Assembly: GCA_031835245.1 (NCBI GenBank)
Contig: JAVKOQ010000108.1
Location: 106,730-170,729 of the forward strand
DNA from: Balamuthia mandrillaris
Taxonomy: Eukaryota > Discosea > Longamoebia > Balamuthiidae
Length of the DNA stretch: 64,000 nucleotides
Direction: 5' to 3'
In this document: positions 10,629 to 20,981 of the stretch, piece by piece
How the letters are laid out: every line of letters starts with the position of its first letter
How positions within the stretch are numbered: position 1 is the stretch's first letter
The notes under the pieces: model-generated
Told to the model about the DNA's origin: nothing
Database searches by the model: none
What the model saw: the letters and a program-made list of their open reading frames with translations, nothing else
Made by a program: the position numbers and the translations under genes

Positions 10629-12261
10629 ATGCAAGAGTCTGAAGGTGAGTTTGAACAAAAATAATATTAGAGTGGTTGCACATGGACTGTGAAGGTGAGT
10701 GTTTACTATAATATAACCCAGAAAGAAGAAGAAGAACAAGACGATAACAACACATGGAAGGAGAAGGTCTCTCGTCGTTGTTGCCTGTTTGTTATTCTTT
10801 CGGTTTGCGGCTCGGCTGAACTACTTTTTTTTTATTTGGGTGGTAGGGCTGTTAGTACGAAGGCCGCTGAGCGCCTTTAACAACAGCAGCAACGACGACA
10901 AGGTTGACAATGATGCCAAGACGACGAGCCCTCCTCGCTTGCGCAGGCAGACCAGCACCTCTCGGCTTCGCGTGCGAAAGCCGCTAAACGCAGCCGCCGC
11001 TTCGGGCAGCAACAGCGAGGACAGCAGCTCTGATGATGAGATCGACGAGTTGGAAGACCTGGTCTTCTTCTCTTCTTCGCCTCCTTCCTCGCCACCTCTT
11101 CGTTGCCGAACGCCGCCTGCTGACCTCGACTTAAATCACTATGCCTTCAACGCGCCCAAGATGAGCATGATGCAAACGGCCAGTGTCACCAGCCTCAAAG
11201 TCAACAAGCCTCTTCGTGCCCTTCCCAACGCCTTTGTTGATGTTGGAGGAGGGCCACAGCAAGAAGACGAGGAACAGCTCGACATTCCTTTGATGGCGCT
11301 GTCTTCGATGAATTCGATCCGTCCAGACGTTCGTGCGAGAAAGCCTCTTCGCTCTGCCGCATTCTCTGTAACACCTTCAGCAGCATCAGCGTCAGCCATT
11401 GCTTCTGTTTCTTCTTTCCTTCCCTCCTCCTCCTCGAGGGGGTTGTTGTCGATGTACGGCATAACGCCACTTGCTGCCAAGGTTCGCCTATCCTTTCCTT
11501 TCTCCCTCCCAGAGAGTTGCTGGTTGAGAGGGATGCCTATATGAACGAATGTTTACATTTGTTGTCGTTGTTGGACAGCTAACGCGAAAGGACGGTTCCT
11601 CGTTGGAAGTTCCAGACTTGTGTGTACATTATTCGGCTAGTTTGCCTTCTCTTGAATTAGGTACATTCTCTCTCTCTCTCTCTCTCTCTCTCTTTGTACT
11701 GTGTTCTCTTTGTAGTTCTCTTCCCTGCTCTCCTGACCATGAACCAACGTACAACAGATTTTGAAAAGCTGTTAGGTATTGAACAAAACGAGCAATGGGC
11801 AGATGACCAAGAAGTCATGATGCTAGCTTCTGTACTGACCACCCAGCAAATAGAGTATGAGTTGCAAAAGCTTCGCAGTCTCTACGAGGTACGCTGGCTA
11901 CGCTCTCGTTCTCTCTTACACATTACCGCTTACCAAGTATGCCAGAATAAATATATCAGTTTGGAGGAAGCGGTAAGAAGGTCAGCTGTCTTTGTGAAGG
12001 CGTTGAAAGCGAAGCCACAACCGAAGCGAGCAGCTCTCACTGTTGACAAGTTTTTGAAGTCGCGACTCTGGTTTGTATTCTCCATTTGTTTGTTTGTTTG
12101 TTTGTTTGTTTGTTTGTTTGTTTGTTTGTTTGTTTGTTTGTTTGTTTGTTTGTTTGTTTGTTTGTTTGTTTGTTTGTTTGTTTGTTTGTTTGTTTGTTTG
12201 TTTGTTTGTTTGTTTGTTTGTTTGTTTGTTTGTTTGTTTGTTTGTTTGTTTGTTTGTTTGT

Positions 12262-12298
<37 letters not shown>

Positions 12299-12795
12299 CT
12301 CTCGCTCTGCCATTGCGTTGATCTCTATCTATTATGCAGTATTGAGCCCATTGGCTTAGAAAGAAACAATGATGAAGGGGGAAGCGGCGAAGTTGTGAGA
12401 GGTGCGTTGGACACGTCTCTCACCCGGAACAGAGCGCCCATTGCAAGCCACGCTCAGAACAGAAATGTTCGCGTTTTCATATCTTCTACATTCAGGTTTG
12501 CTTGTTTTTTTATTTTGGGTGTTGTGAAGTATTTCTTTGCATAACCAACCTTCTGTTCTCGTATCTTCACAACAGGGACATGACGGACGAACGGGAGCAT
12601 TTAGTGAAGTTCACATTCCCAAAGTTGCGAAAGTTTTGCAGCGAGAGAGGAGTATTCCTCACTCAAGTGGATCTGCGTTGGGGCATTACCACGGAGCAAT
12701 CAAAAGCTGGAGACACCATCAACATTTGTTTGAGCGAAATCGATCGCTGCAGACCTTATTTCGTTTGCATGCTGGTACACATTTGTTACAGTTGC

Positions 12796-12848
<53 letters not shown>

Positions 12849-14357
12849 CTTCTTGCTTCTTGTTCTTCTTTTTCTTCTTGTCTAAACGAATGATTTGCTT
12901 TCGTTTACAAAAGGGTGATCGGTATGGTTGGGCGCAACCCAGAGATGGCTCTAAAGAAGACGAATTGCTAGCTCTTACATTCAAACGAGCGGAAAGCAAG
13001 TTCCCGTGGATACATGCCTACTACGATCGCAGCATTACAGAGCTGGAAGTGCGGCACGCGGTGCTCAACGATCCTTCCGAAAGCACTCTTAAGCATTCGT
13101 TGTTTTACTTTAGGCAACCTTTGTCTCGTCCTTCGGCTTCTGCCTCTTCCTACAATGTTTCATTGGAAAGTAATACAAGTCGCTCACTTGACCCGCAAGA
13201 GTCACTCAAGGTTATTCTTTTTCGCTTCTCTCTTCTATTGTTGGAAATTAATTGTAGTTTTTTTTTTTGCCACTCTGTTACATAGGCAGAGATAAAGTCA
13301 ATCGGCGCACAAGTAAAAGAATATAGAGAACCCTCCCAATTGGGAGAATGCATTCTTGAACAGTTGCAACAAGTTATAGAGCACGATTTCCCGCTCTCTA
13401 GCATGCCAACAGCTCTTCAAAAAGAGGCTCTTGCACACGAAGGTAACCTTCTTTTTTCCCTGTTTTCAGTTGTCACAACCACTCACGCGAAGAAACACTT
13501 AATCTTGTGGAACATTTACAGCGTTTGCATCTATAAGAGCAAGAGTGTACATAGGAAGGCAGTATTACTTTGACTGCATCAATGAACATTTCGCGCAGCA
13601 CAACACTGCTGGCAAACCCCTGGTTGTCGTAGGCGAGAGTGGCTCTGGCAAGTCCTCTCTCGTCTGCAACTGGACGTTCCAGCACAAGGCCAGCCATCCC
13701 GACCAACTCATCATTGCCCATTACATTGGAAGTACCTCTGCCAGCACGGATCTTGCACGGTATTTGTTCTTCAATCTTGCTTCTTGTCATATTGTTCCCC
13801 TGATGCAGAACTCTGTCGTCCGTTTTTAGAATGTTGGTGCGTATCATGACAGAGATAAAGGAGCATTTCCAGGTGAAGAAAGATATTCCTAGTGATTTGA
13901 AGGAAATGACCAAAGCGCTCGCTGAGTGGATTGGAGAAGCTGCTTCTCGTGGTGGTTTTACCCTTGTACTTGATGCTCTAAACCAGCTGGAGGTTTGTTC
14001 TCGCTTCTCTCTCTTTTAGGGATATTGATCACGGTGTGTTGCTGCTATTACTATTACCATAGGATAGAGAAGGAGCACACAAACTAGAGTGGTTGCCCAG
14101 AGAATTTCCCAACAACGTTAAAGTACTAATATCAACCTTGCCAGGCAGTTGTCTGACGGCAACAGAAAGCAGAGGTTGGCCTACTTTGCGTGTCCAGCCT
14201 CTTACCAAAGCGGAAAGAAGAGTGCTTATCGCAGAATACATGAAGCAATATGCCAAAACTTTGACTTCGCAACAAATAGACCTCGTCATGGCTGCCCCAC
14301 AGACCACCAATCCACTCTTTTTACGTACTCTTCTCGAAGAGATTCGAGTATTTGGAG

Positions 14358-14400
<43 letters not shown>

Positions 14401-16510
14401 GGAGAGCAACGGTTAACGAGTTTATCTAATCGACAATTCTCTTTTGCTTGGTTGGTAGTGTTTGAAGAGTTGGACAGACACATAGAGCATTATCTCACCG
14501 CCAAAGATCCTCCTGCGCTATTCGAACTTGTGTTCTCCAGAGTGGAAGCTGACATGCAGCAACAGCAGAACGGGCATTCCACCTTTGATCCTGTAGGTGA
14601 TGCCCTGGCGTTGCTGTGGGTATCAAGGCGGGGACTTTCTGAGAACGAATTGGTGGAGGCATTGGCCATATCGCCTTCCCTTTGGTCCCGTCTTCACATT
14701 GCCTTTGAGGAAGCGTTGGTGGATCGTTCAGGCATGCTCACCTTCTTCCATGATTACATGAGGCAAGCGGTGGAAAGGCGATATCTTAAACGTACCCCAC
14801 AAAACTACAACAAGTACAGGCAACGCATCGTGAGCTACTTCTCGGGACTGCAGGGCAAGGAGTTCGCACAAAGGAAGAGTGAGGAGGTGCCTCACCAATT
14901 GTTTGAGATGGAAGAGTGGAGGGCGTTGGGAGAGTGCATTACCGACATCGACATGTTCCTCACTCTCTTTGAGGATGAACACAAGTTTGATCTTTATCGA
15001 TACTGGCAAGCCGTACAAAAGCAGAAATCCACATCTGCTCAAAGCCCTGAAGACCTGCTGCTTGCGAAGCTACGCCTTTACCAAGCAACTAAGACCAAGA
15101 AGATGGAAGCCAAATCATCATCTTCACCCTCACCGCCATCGGCATCGAAGAAGTTGGTCCGTGTGCTGAGCAAAGCGGCCAAGTTCCTGGAGGATATGGC
15201 TGCCTACGACAACGCAGAGTTACTCTACCGACAAGCCCTGCAAATGGCAACAGAGGCACAACAGGCTGAATCAGGCTCGCAAGAGCAAGCCGAGCAGAAG
15301 GCGGCTGCCTTGGACTCGTTGGCTTACCTGCTGCGCCTTCGCGGCAAATACACGGAAGCAGCCCCTCTGTATCAGCAAGCCGTTGCTTTACGAGAGAAGA
15401 TTCTTGGCAAGGAGCATCCCGACCTCGCTCAGTCCATCAACAGCTTAGCCATCCTTTATAGGCACCAAGGCAAGTATAAAGACGCAGAACCGCTCTACCA
15501 AAGGGCTCTGGAGATACGGAAGAAGGCCTTTGGCGAGACACACGTTGAAGTCGCGCAATCCTACAACAGTCTTGGCTGCTTGAATCAAGACATGGGTCGC
15601 TATGAAGTGGCGGAGGCCCATTTCCAACGGGCCATCGCTTTACGGGAACAATTATGTGGCCCCAACCACCCTGATGTGGCCATGAGTATCACGTACGTTC
15701 TATTCTCTGCTCACCTTTGTGGTCATGGTACTCACTCTTTAGGGACTGCAGCAATCTGGCTGGTTTGTATCTGGACCAAAACAGATATGCTGAAGCTGCA
15801 CCGTTGTACAAACGCGGCCTTGCCATCTACGAAGGCGTCTTTGGCTCAGGCCATCCCTCTGTTGCTCAAACCCTTAACGCCATGGCCGCCGCTGCTCAAG
15901 AACAAGTTATTACTGCTGCCCTCTTCTCTTCTCCTCTCCTCTCTTCTCTTCTCTTCTCTTGGTCTTTTTCTTGCTAACTTCCTGTTCTAGGGCAACTACG
16001 ATGAGGCTATAAGGCTCTATACCAGAACACTGGAGATAAAGGAGAAAGTGTTGGGGGCTATGCACCCTGAGTTGGCGCTCACCCTCAACGACTTTGCAGT
16101 CCTCTACGCTCGCCTGGACCGCTTGGCAGAGGCAGCACCTCTTTACGAAAGAGCATTGGCCATTCGTGATGCTGTCCTTGGCAAAAACCATCCCGACTAT
16201 GCTCAGTCCTTGAGTTTGCTATCCCCTCCTTCTACTCTGGGCAACATATTCAACATGTTTTTCTTACTTCTCTCGTTATGCAGACAATCTTGGATCGCTC
16301 TATCAAGATATGGGACGTTACAATGACGCTCTTCCGATGTTCCAAGAAGCATTGCGCATATGCGAACGTGCCTTTGGTAGAGAGCACATGGACGTGGCTG
16401 GTACCCTCACTAATATTGCTGGCCTTTACCAGTTCCTTAAAAGATATGAAGAGGCTCTACCTTTGTACACAAGAGCCTTACAAATCTATGAGGCAAGTTC
16501 TTCTTTTTCA

Positions 16511-16552
<42 letters not shown>

Positions 16553-17045
16553 TTCTCTCTTGATGGCATGCATCAATGCTAACGTTTGTGTACAGAACTT
16601 GTTGGGAAGCAAACATGCTGATGTCGCCGTCGCACTGAATGATATCCTTTCTCCTTGTTCTTCTTTTTGTCTCTTCTTTCTTTCTTGCTTCTGTTATCTC
16701 GTCTCTATGCTACTTCTCGTGTACGTGTTCTTAACTACATTGATGAATGCACATTTGGCAGTGCTGTACTTCAACATGAAGAACTACGAGGAGGCGGAGA
16801 AGCGATACCAACGCGCCCTGGAGATCTACGAGGCAGTGGTGGGGCCGGGCCACCCGGACGTGGGCCAAGCCCTCTCCAACCTGGCCGAGTTCTACAAGGC
16901 GAGAGGGGAGGGGGGCACCAAGGCCTTGCCCCTCTTGGAGCGAGCCCACTCCATCTACGCCGCCGCGTTGGGCCCACAGCACGCCAGAACGGTGGCTGCA
17001 GCTCGCAGCGTGGCTCGTTTGAGGCAGCAGCGTAACCACCAGTGA
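10629..17045 (+). CDS. Nephrocystin-3-like DUF4062/NTPase/TPR protein
   Basis: Large signalling NTPase with TPR repeats, closest in layout to nephrocystin-3 (a cilium/inversin-compartment protein in animals). About 18 exons. Two tiny first exons could start it (ATG 10629 or 10682); both splice in phase to 10847. The N-terminal ~230 residues are Ser/Asp-rich and hold four copies of a VRKPLxA-like motif. DUF4062 follows (NVRVFISSTFRDMTDEREH, then LTQVDLRWGITTEQS). The NTPase has Walker A GESGSGKSS near 13640 and Walker B FTLVLDALNQLE near 13970. From about 15160 to the stop at 17045 there are about ten 42-residue kinesin-light-chain-type TPRs, each of the form AxPLYxRALxIxExxLGxxHPxVAxxLNxLAxLY. 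Introns carry (TTTG)n, (GTT)n, (CT)n and one (GA)n. The architecture is firm; a ciliary role in an amoeba is not implied. Confidence 0.85.
12080..12300. repeat. (TTTG)n changing to (CTTG)n in an intron
   Basis: About 180 bp of uninterrupted TTTG units followed by about nine CTTG units, inside an intron of the nephrocystin-3-like gene just after KSRLW. The switch of unit suggests a point mutation that then spread by slippage. Open frames reading through it (FVCL or NKQT repeats) are artefacts. Confidence 0.95.
12793..12846. repeat. (GTT)n in an intron
   Basis: A run of about 18 GTT triplets in the intron between the DUF4062 exon ending in FVCML and the exon starting GDRYGWAQPRDG of the nephrocystin-3-like gene. 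Confidence 0.9.
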
Positions 17046-17283
17046 AGAATAAAACTAACAGAAGGGAAAAGGCTCTCTTCCTCCCTTTTTGTTTGTTTGT
17101 AACTTTGGTCATAAAGCTTAACAAAAAAAAAAACCTCTTTTGTTAAACCTCTATAATATACACAGAGAGAGAACGTTGTAGAAAAGAATAAGAAAAAAGA
17201 AAGAAAAAATAGCAAAAAAAAAAAGAAGAGAAGACAACTAGAAGAGCTAACATAACGACAGCGGCATCCGGCGGCCAGAGGGA

Positions 17284-17838
17284 ATGGAGTCGGACAGGGA
17301 CTATGTGAAAGTGACAGAGGCAAAGCTGAGCGTGGAGGACGTGGTCCAGCGGGTGAGCGACGGCTCGGCGGGCGGGATAGCCACCTTCATCGGCACCACC
17401 AGGGACAACTTCGAGGGGAAGAAGGTGGTGAAGCTGGAGTACGAGGCCTACGTGCCCATGGCCGAGAAGCAAATGGTCAGGATCGCAGAGCAGCTCAGGG
17501 GGCGGTGGAGGGAGGTCGCCAAGGTCGGAATGGTGCACAGGATAGGGACGGTGCCGGTGGGGGAGGCCAGCGTCATCGTGGCCGTCTCCTCCACGCACCG
17601 CCAGGACTGCTTGGAGGCCGTGCACTGGGCCATCGACGAGCTCAAAGCGACGGTCCCCATCTGGAAGAAAGAGTACTACGAGGGCGGGGAGAGCAGCATT
17701 TGGAAGGAGAACAAGGAGTGCTTCTTTCACTCTCACAACCAACCTCAACAACCACCATCGCTTCAACCTCACCAGCAGCATCATCGCCACCACCACCCCC
17801 CAGAGGAACACAGAGAGGTGGAGATCACCTCCACATGA
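17284..17838 (+). CDS. MOCS2B: Molybdopterin synthase catalytic (large) subunit
   Basis: MoaE/MOCS2B-type subunit that converts precursor Z (cPMP) to molybdopterin, using the thiocarboxylated small subunit as sulfur donor. The gene is intronless, 184 codons, ATG at 17284. Family marks are GGIATFIGTTRDNFEGKKV near residues 30-50, LEYEAYVPMAEKQM, VGMVHRIGTVPVGEASVIVA, HRQDCLEAVHWAIDELKA, and VPIWKKEYYEGGESSIW near the catalytic lysines. The first ~145 residues match the usual MoaE length. The last ~40 are an extra Gln/His/Pro-rich tail (PPSLQPHQQHHRHHHPPEE). The gene is GC-richer than its neighbours, producing long open frames on the opposite strand that are shadows. The small subunit is not in this window. 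The assignment is confident. Confidence 0.95.
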   Translation: MESDRDYVKVTEAKLSVEDVVQRVSDGSAGGIATFIGTTRDNFEGKKVVKLEYEAYVPMAEKQMVRIAEQLRGRWREVAKVGMVHRIGTVPVGEASVIVAVSSTHRQDCLEAVHWAIDELKATVPIWKKEYYEGGESSIWKENKECFFHSHNQPQQPPSLQPHQQHHRHHHPPEEHREVEITST

Positions 17839-18051
17839 AGAACGTGGAAAGGGGGAGAAGGGGCAGACACCTCCCCCAGAGCTCCTCTCCCCTCTCTTCT
17901 GATCTTTGTTCGCTAGGTGAGTCCAGCTGAACAAAGTGTGTACATATGGAGAACGAATGTAGCTCAAGTGGTGCAAAGGATATGTCGACAATAAAGAAAA
18001 CTCCAAACAAAAAAATATAAAAAAATAAAAGAAATAAAAAGAAAGAAAGGA

Positions 18052-19060
18052 ATGGAGCTGAGCCGTCTTGACGGACCGAACAGCAAGTTCTCTGCTCGTC
18101 AAAGCGGCGGGGGGTTGAGTGGAAGGAACACTGGCAACGATTTTCTCGACGACGATGACCTCGAGGTTATTATTCCCTTGCTTTTTCGTCCTTTCAACAA
18201 AATATAAACATTTTTCGTTTTGTCTCATTCGACTTTTTTTTTTGCGATGAAATGTTTTTGTTGTTGTTGTGGTTTGTTTTTTTAAAAAGGCGGTGACAGT
18301 GGCGCAGCGGCAACGGTTGTTGCAGGGCACGGATAGGTTGGGAGATCAGGGGGACCGCCTGCAGCGGGCTCACATGATTGCTCTCCAAAACGAGGAGATT
18401 GGAGTGGAGATTCATGGCTCCCTGCTCGAACAAAGAGAAACCCTCGAAAGAGCTCGTGATAAGGTTTCCTTCTCTCTTCCTCTTCCTCTTCCTCTTCCTC
18501 TTCCTCTTCCTCTTCCTCTTCCTCTTCCTCTTCCTCTTCCTCTTCCTCTTCCTCTTCCTCTTCCTCTTCCTCTTCCTCTTCCTCTTTCCTCCTCTTCCCT
18601 CTTCCTCTTCCTCTTCCTCTTCCCTCTTCCTCTTCCTCTTCCTCTTCCTCTTCCTCTTCCTCTTCCTCTTCCTCTTCCTCTTCCTCTTCCTCTTCCTCTT
18701 CCTCTTCCTCTTCCTCTTCCTGTCAGGCAGCCTTTACTCACATCTTGTTTTTTCTGCACATTCTGCTTGCTTCTTGTTCTCTTGTTCTTTGTTGTTCTTG
18801 TTTCTGTTCTCTGCTTCTTGCTTCTTGCTTCTTGCTTCTTCTTGTCTTGTTCTTCTGGTCGCCACAAAAACAAACAGACACGTGCGGTGAACGACAACAT
18901 AACGCAGAGCCGGAAAATAATGCAGGCGATGTCCAGGCGAGTGATAACCAACAAGTTGGTGTTGGTCTTCATCATAGTGATCCTGCTGGCAAGCATCATG
19001 CTGATCGTCTACCTCAAATGGGGACGACCGCTGATGCACTCTGGCGACTCTAAGCACTAA
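18052..19060 (+). CDS. Vti1-like Qb-SNARE
   Basis: Tail-anchored SNARE for Golgi/endosome fusion. Three exons. Exon 1 (ATG 18052) gives MELSRLDGPNSKFSARQS and ends in DDDDLE. Exon 2 starts AVTVAQRQRLLQGTDRLGDQ and ends RETLERARDK. Exon 3 gives TRAVNDNITQSRKIMQAMSR, then a single C-terminal membrane span LVLVFIIVILLASIMLIVYL and KWGRPLMHSGDSKH (stop 19060). The heptad core and ARxxVxxxxxxxRKIMxxMSRR match Vti1. At about 137 residues it is shorter than classical Vti1 because the N-terminal Habc helices are missing or lie in an unrecognised exon. A very long (TTCCTC)n run fills intron 2. Vti1 is preferred over other Qb SNAREs from the tail; the Q-layer residue was not checked against an alignment. 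Confidence 0.75.
18473..18720. repeat. (TTCCTC)n hexamer tract in SNARE intron 2
   Basis: About 250 bp of TTCCTC-type hexamers, broken once or twice near 18585-18625, lying directly after the donor site of the Vti1-like gene. Pyrimidines are on the sense strand. Frames reading LPLPLP or RGRGRG through it are not genes. Confidence 0.95.
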
Positions 19061-19634
19061 CCCTCCACTTCACCTTTTGCCATGAAAAACATTACAGAAT
19101 GGGGAAGGCAAAAAAACAAAAATGGAACGAACGGCAGTGAGGAAAAAGAACTTGTGCTCAAACTAACCCAAGCAAGACGAGAACAAAGAGAGAGAGAGAG
19201 AGAGAGAGAGAGATGCTTCTATGCTTGCGTTCTGTTTGAGATAGTTATTATTATTATGTTGTTGTAAATAATACTTTATTGTGTGCCTCACTTTCGAATT
19301 GTGTTGACTTTGTAGACGTGTACGTCCCGACGTGGGCGCCCTCGCTGGTGCCAGCGATGACGAGGGTTGGCCTGCGGGGTGGGTGGGCACCCGCACATGA
19401 GCGCCAAGCCAGCAGCGCAAAGTTGTTCGTACTTTGCCAGAAATTCAGCCGATAATTCACTGCCAAGGAGAAGGGTCCTCTCCTCCCTCTTGCACCCCCC
19501 CCCCCAGCCAGCCAGCAGCAGCACCAGCAGCAGTGAAAGAGAGGAAAGAATAGAACAAACAAGAACAAACAAGAAGAACTCGTAGCAGCAGCTAGTATTT
19601 CGAGGGTAGCAACGAACACACACAGAGAAAAAAG
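19061..19634. other. Intergenic spacer
   Basis: About 570 bp between two plus-strand genes. It contains a (GA)n run at about 19189-19213, a CCCCCCCCC-rich stretch near 19490, and CAG-rich sequence near 19505-19590. No gene was recognised; it should hold the SNARE 3' end and the promoter of the next gene. Confidence 0.4.
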
Positions 19635-20597
19635 ATGAGTGGAGCAGTAAGGTCGTTGTTTCAAACGGTGCGAAAGAGAAAGTCCGAGGAGCCTGAAGAG
19701 TTCGAGGAGCCTTTGGATGAAGATGGTTTGGGCCTGCTCCTCCTTCCTTGCTTTTTTTTTCTTCCTTCCCCCTTGCAAGGAGGGTTCGACTTTTGCGCTC
19801 GGCGTATCTGCCTCTAACCTCACCCTTTGTCTCCATGACACCACTTGGTCGCAACAGAGCAGCAGCAAGTTATCCAGCAGCTCGTGGAGAGTAACCGGCA
19901 GATGAACGCCCGTTTTTCGGTACCTTTCCTTCTTCTTGTTATTCTTTCTCTTTCTTCTGCTTCTCTTGCTTCTACTTCCTCCTTTCTTCTTCCTCCTTTC
20001 TGCAAACAGAGGTAAAGGTGTAACACGAGCTGGTTTTATTTGTAGGCTGTCTTCATGCTAGTGGGGCTAGTGCTGGCCGCCATCAAGTTCTACTGTGCGT
20101 TCAGCCATTTCTTTTATCCATTCCAGCTGCCCTTCCACTTCTTTTTGGAGGACGTCATCTCGGGTCCAGCGCTCTTCATCTTCGAGTTCAACTCGGCCCT
20201 GTCCTTCCTGTGTTGTGCGGTGTACATGCGACCACCTCCGCAAACCTTTGCTCCTCTTCTTCGTTTCTTTGGCAAAGGGGGAGCGGCACGCAGCAGGGAC
20301 AAAGGCAAGGAAAAGGTGAAGGAGGAAGACGAGTCGGACAGCAACCAACGAACCGACCTTTTGGCTCGTCTCTCGGAGCCGCTGACCATCGGGGCGTTGA
20401 TGTTGCTGCCGTCATTGCTGTACTGCGTGCCGCTCTACCTGATGGTGGACGATGTGGAGCTTAAGCGGATGGTTTGGGTGGTGGGCGCCAACGTGCTCTT
20501 CCTCGCCCTTTGCTACTATTTGAAACGGCTCATGAAAAGCAGCGAGCACGACGCCATGGGTCTCAACAAATACACCTACACCTTCAAGCGGGCCTAA
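19635..20597 (+). CDS. Unrecognised multi-span membrane protein
   Basis: Three exons from the ATG at 19635 to the TAA at 20597 give about 235 residues. The N-terminus is charged (SLFQTVRKRKSEEPEEFEEP), then a Gln-rich helix (EQQQVIQQLVESNRQMNARF). Splices are after DED and after ARFS. Hydrophobic segments are VFMLVGLVLAAIKFYCAFSH, then ALFIFEFNSALSFLCCAVYM, a charged loop (KGKEKVKEEDESDS), then IGALMLLPSLLYCVPLYLMV and VWVVGANVLFLALCYYLKRL. The C-terminus is GLNKYTYTFKRA. Four membrane spans with both ends cytosolic is the simplest reading. I know no family with these features. Confidence 0.65.
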
Positions 20598-20706
20598 AGC
20601 AGGAACTCTAGGGCCTCCCCCTTCTCTTGCCATATAAATACCTAACCGAAAAGGTTCCTGGCTGTGAATAATAAGATTTTGGTTGTTGTTGTTGTTGTTG
20701 CATGCT

Positions 20707-20830
<124 letters not shown>

Positions 20831-20981
20831 CGCTCTGGAAGCTGTGGGTCGACACAAAATAAAGAGTTTGCCTCCACTCCAAAAACAAAAAACCTCTTCG
20901 CGCGGCAGCAGCAGCAGCCACCAGTTTTTTTGTTGGTTGGGGAGAGAAAGAAGCCGGAAAAGCGTAGCGGGAGGGGAGGGG

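Noticed and set aside
11930-12544. FVCL- or NKQT-repeat proteins
   Set aside because: They translate the intronic (TTTG)n tract; the flanking exons belong to the nephrocystin-3-like gene.
17143-18330. 395-codon frame antisense to the molybdopterin synthase gene
   Set aside because: It arises from GC-biased codons of the plus-strand gene; its product has no domain and the sense frame matches MoaE throughout.
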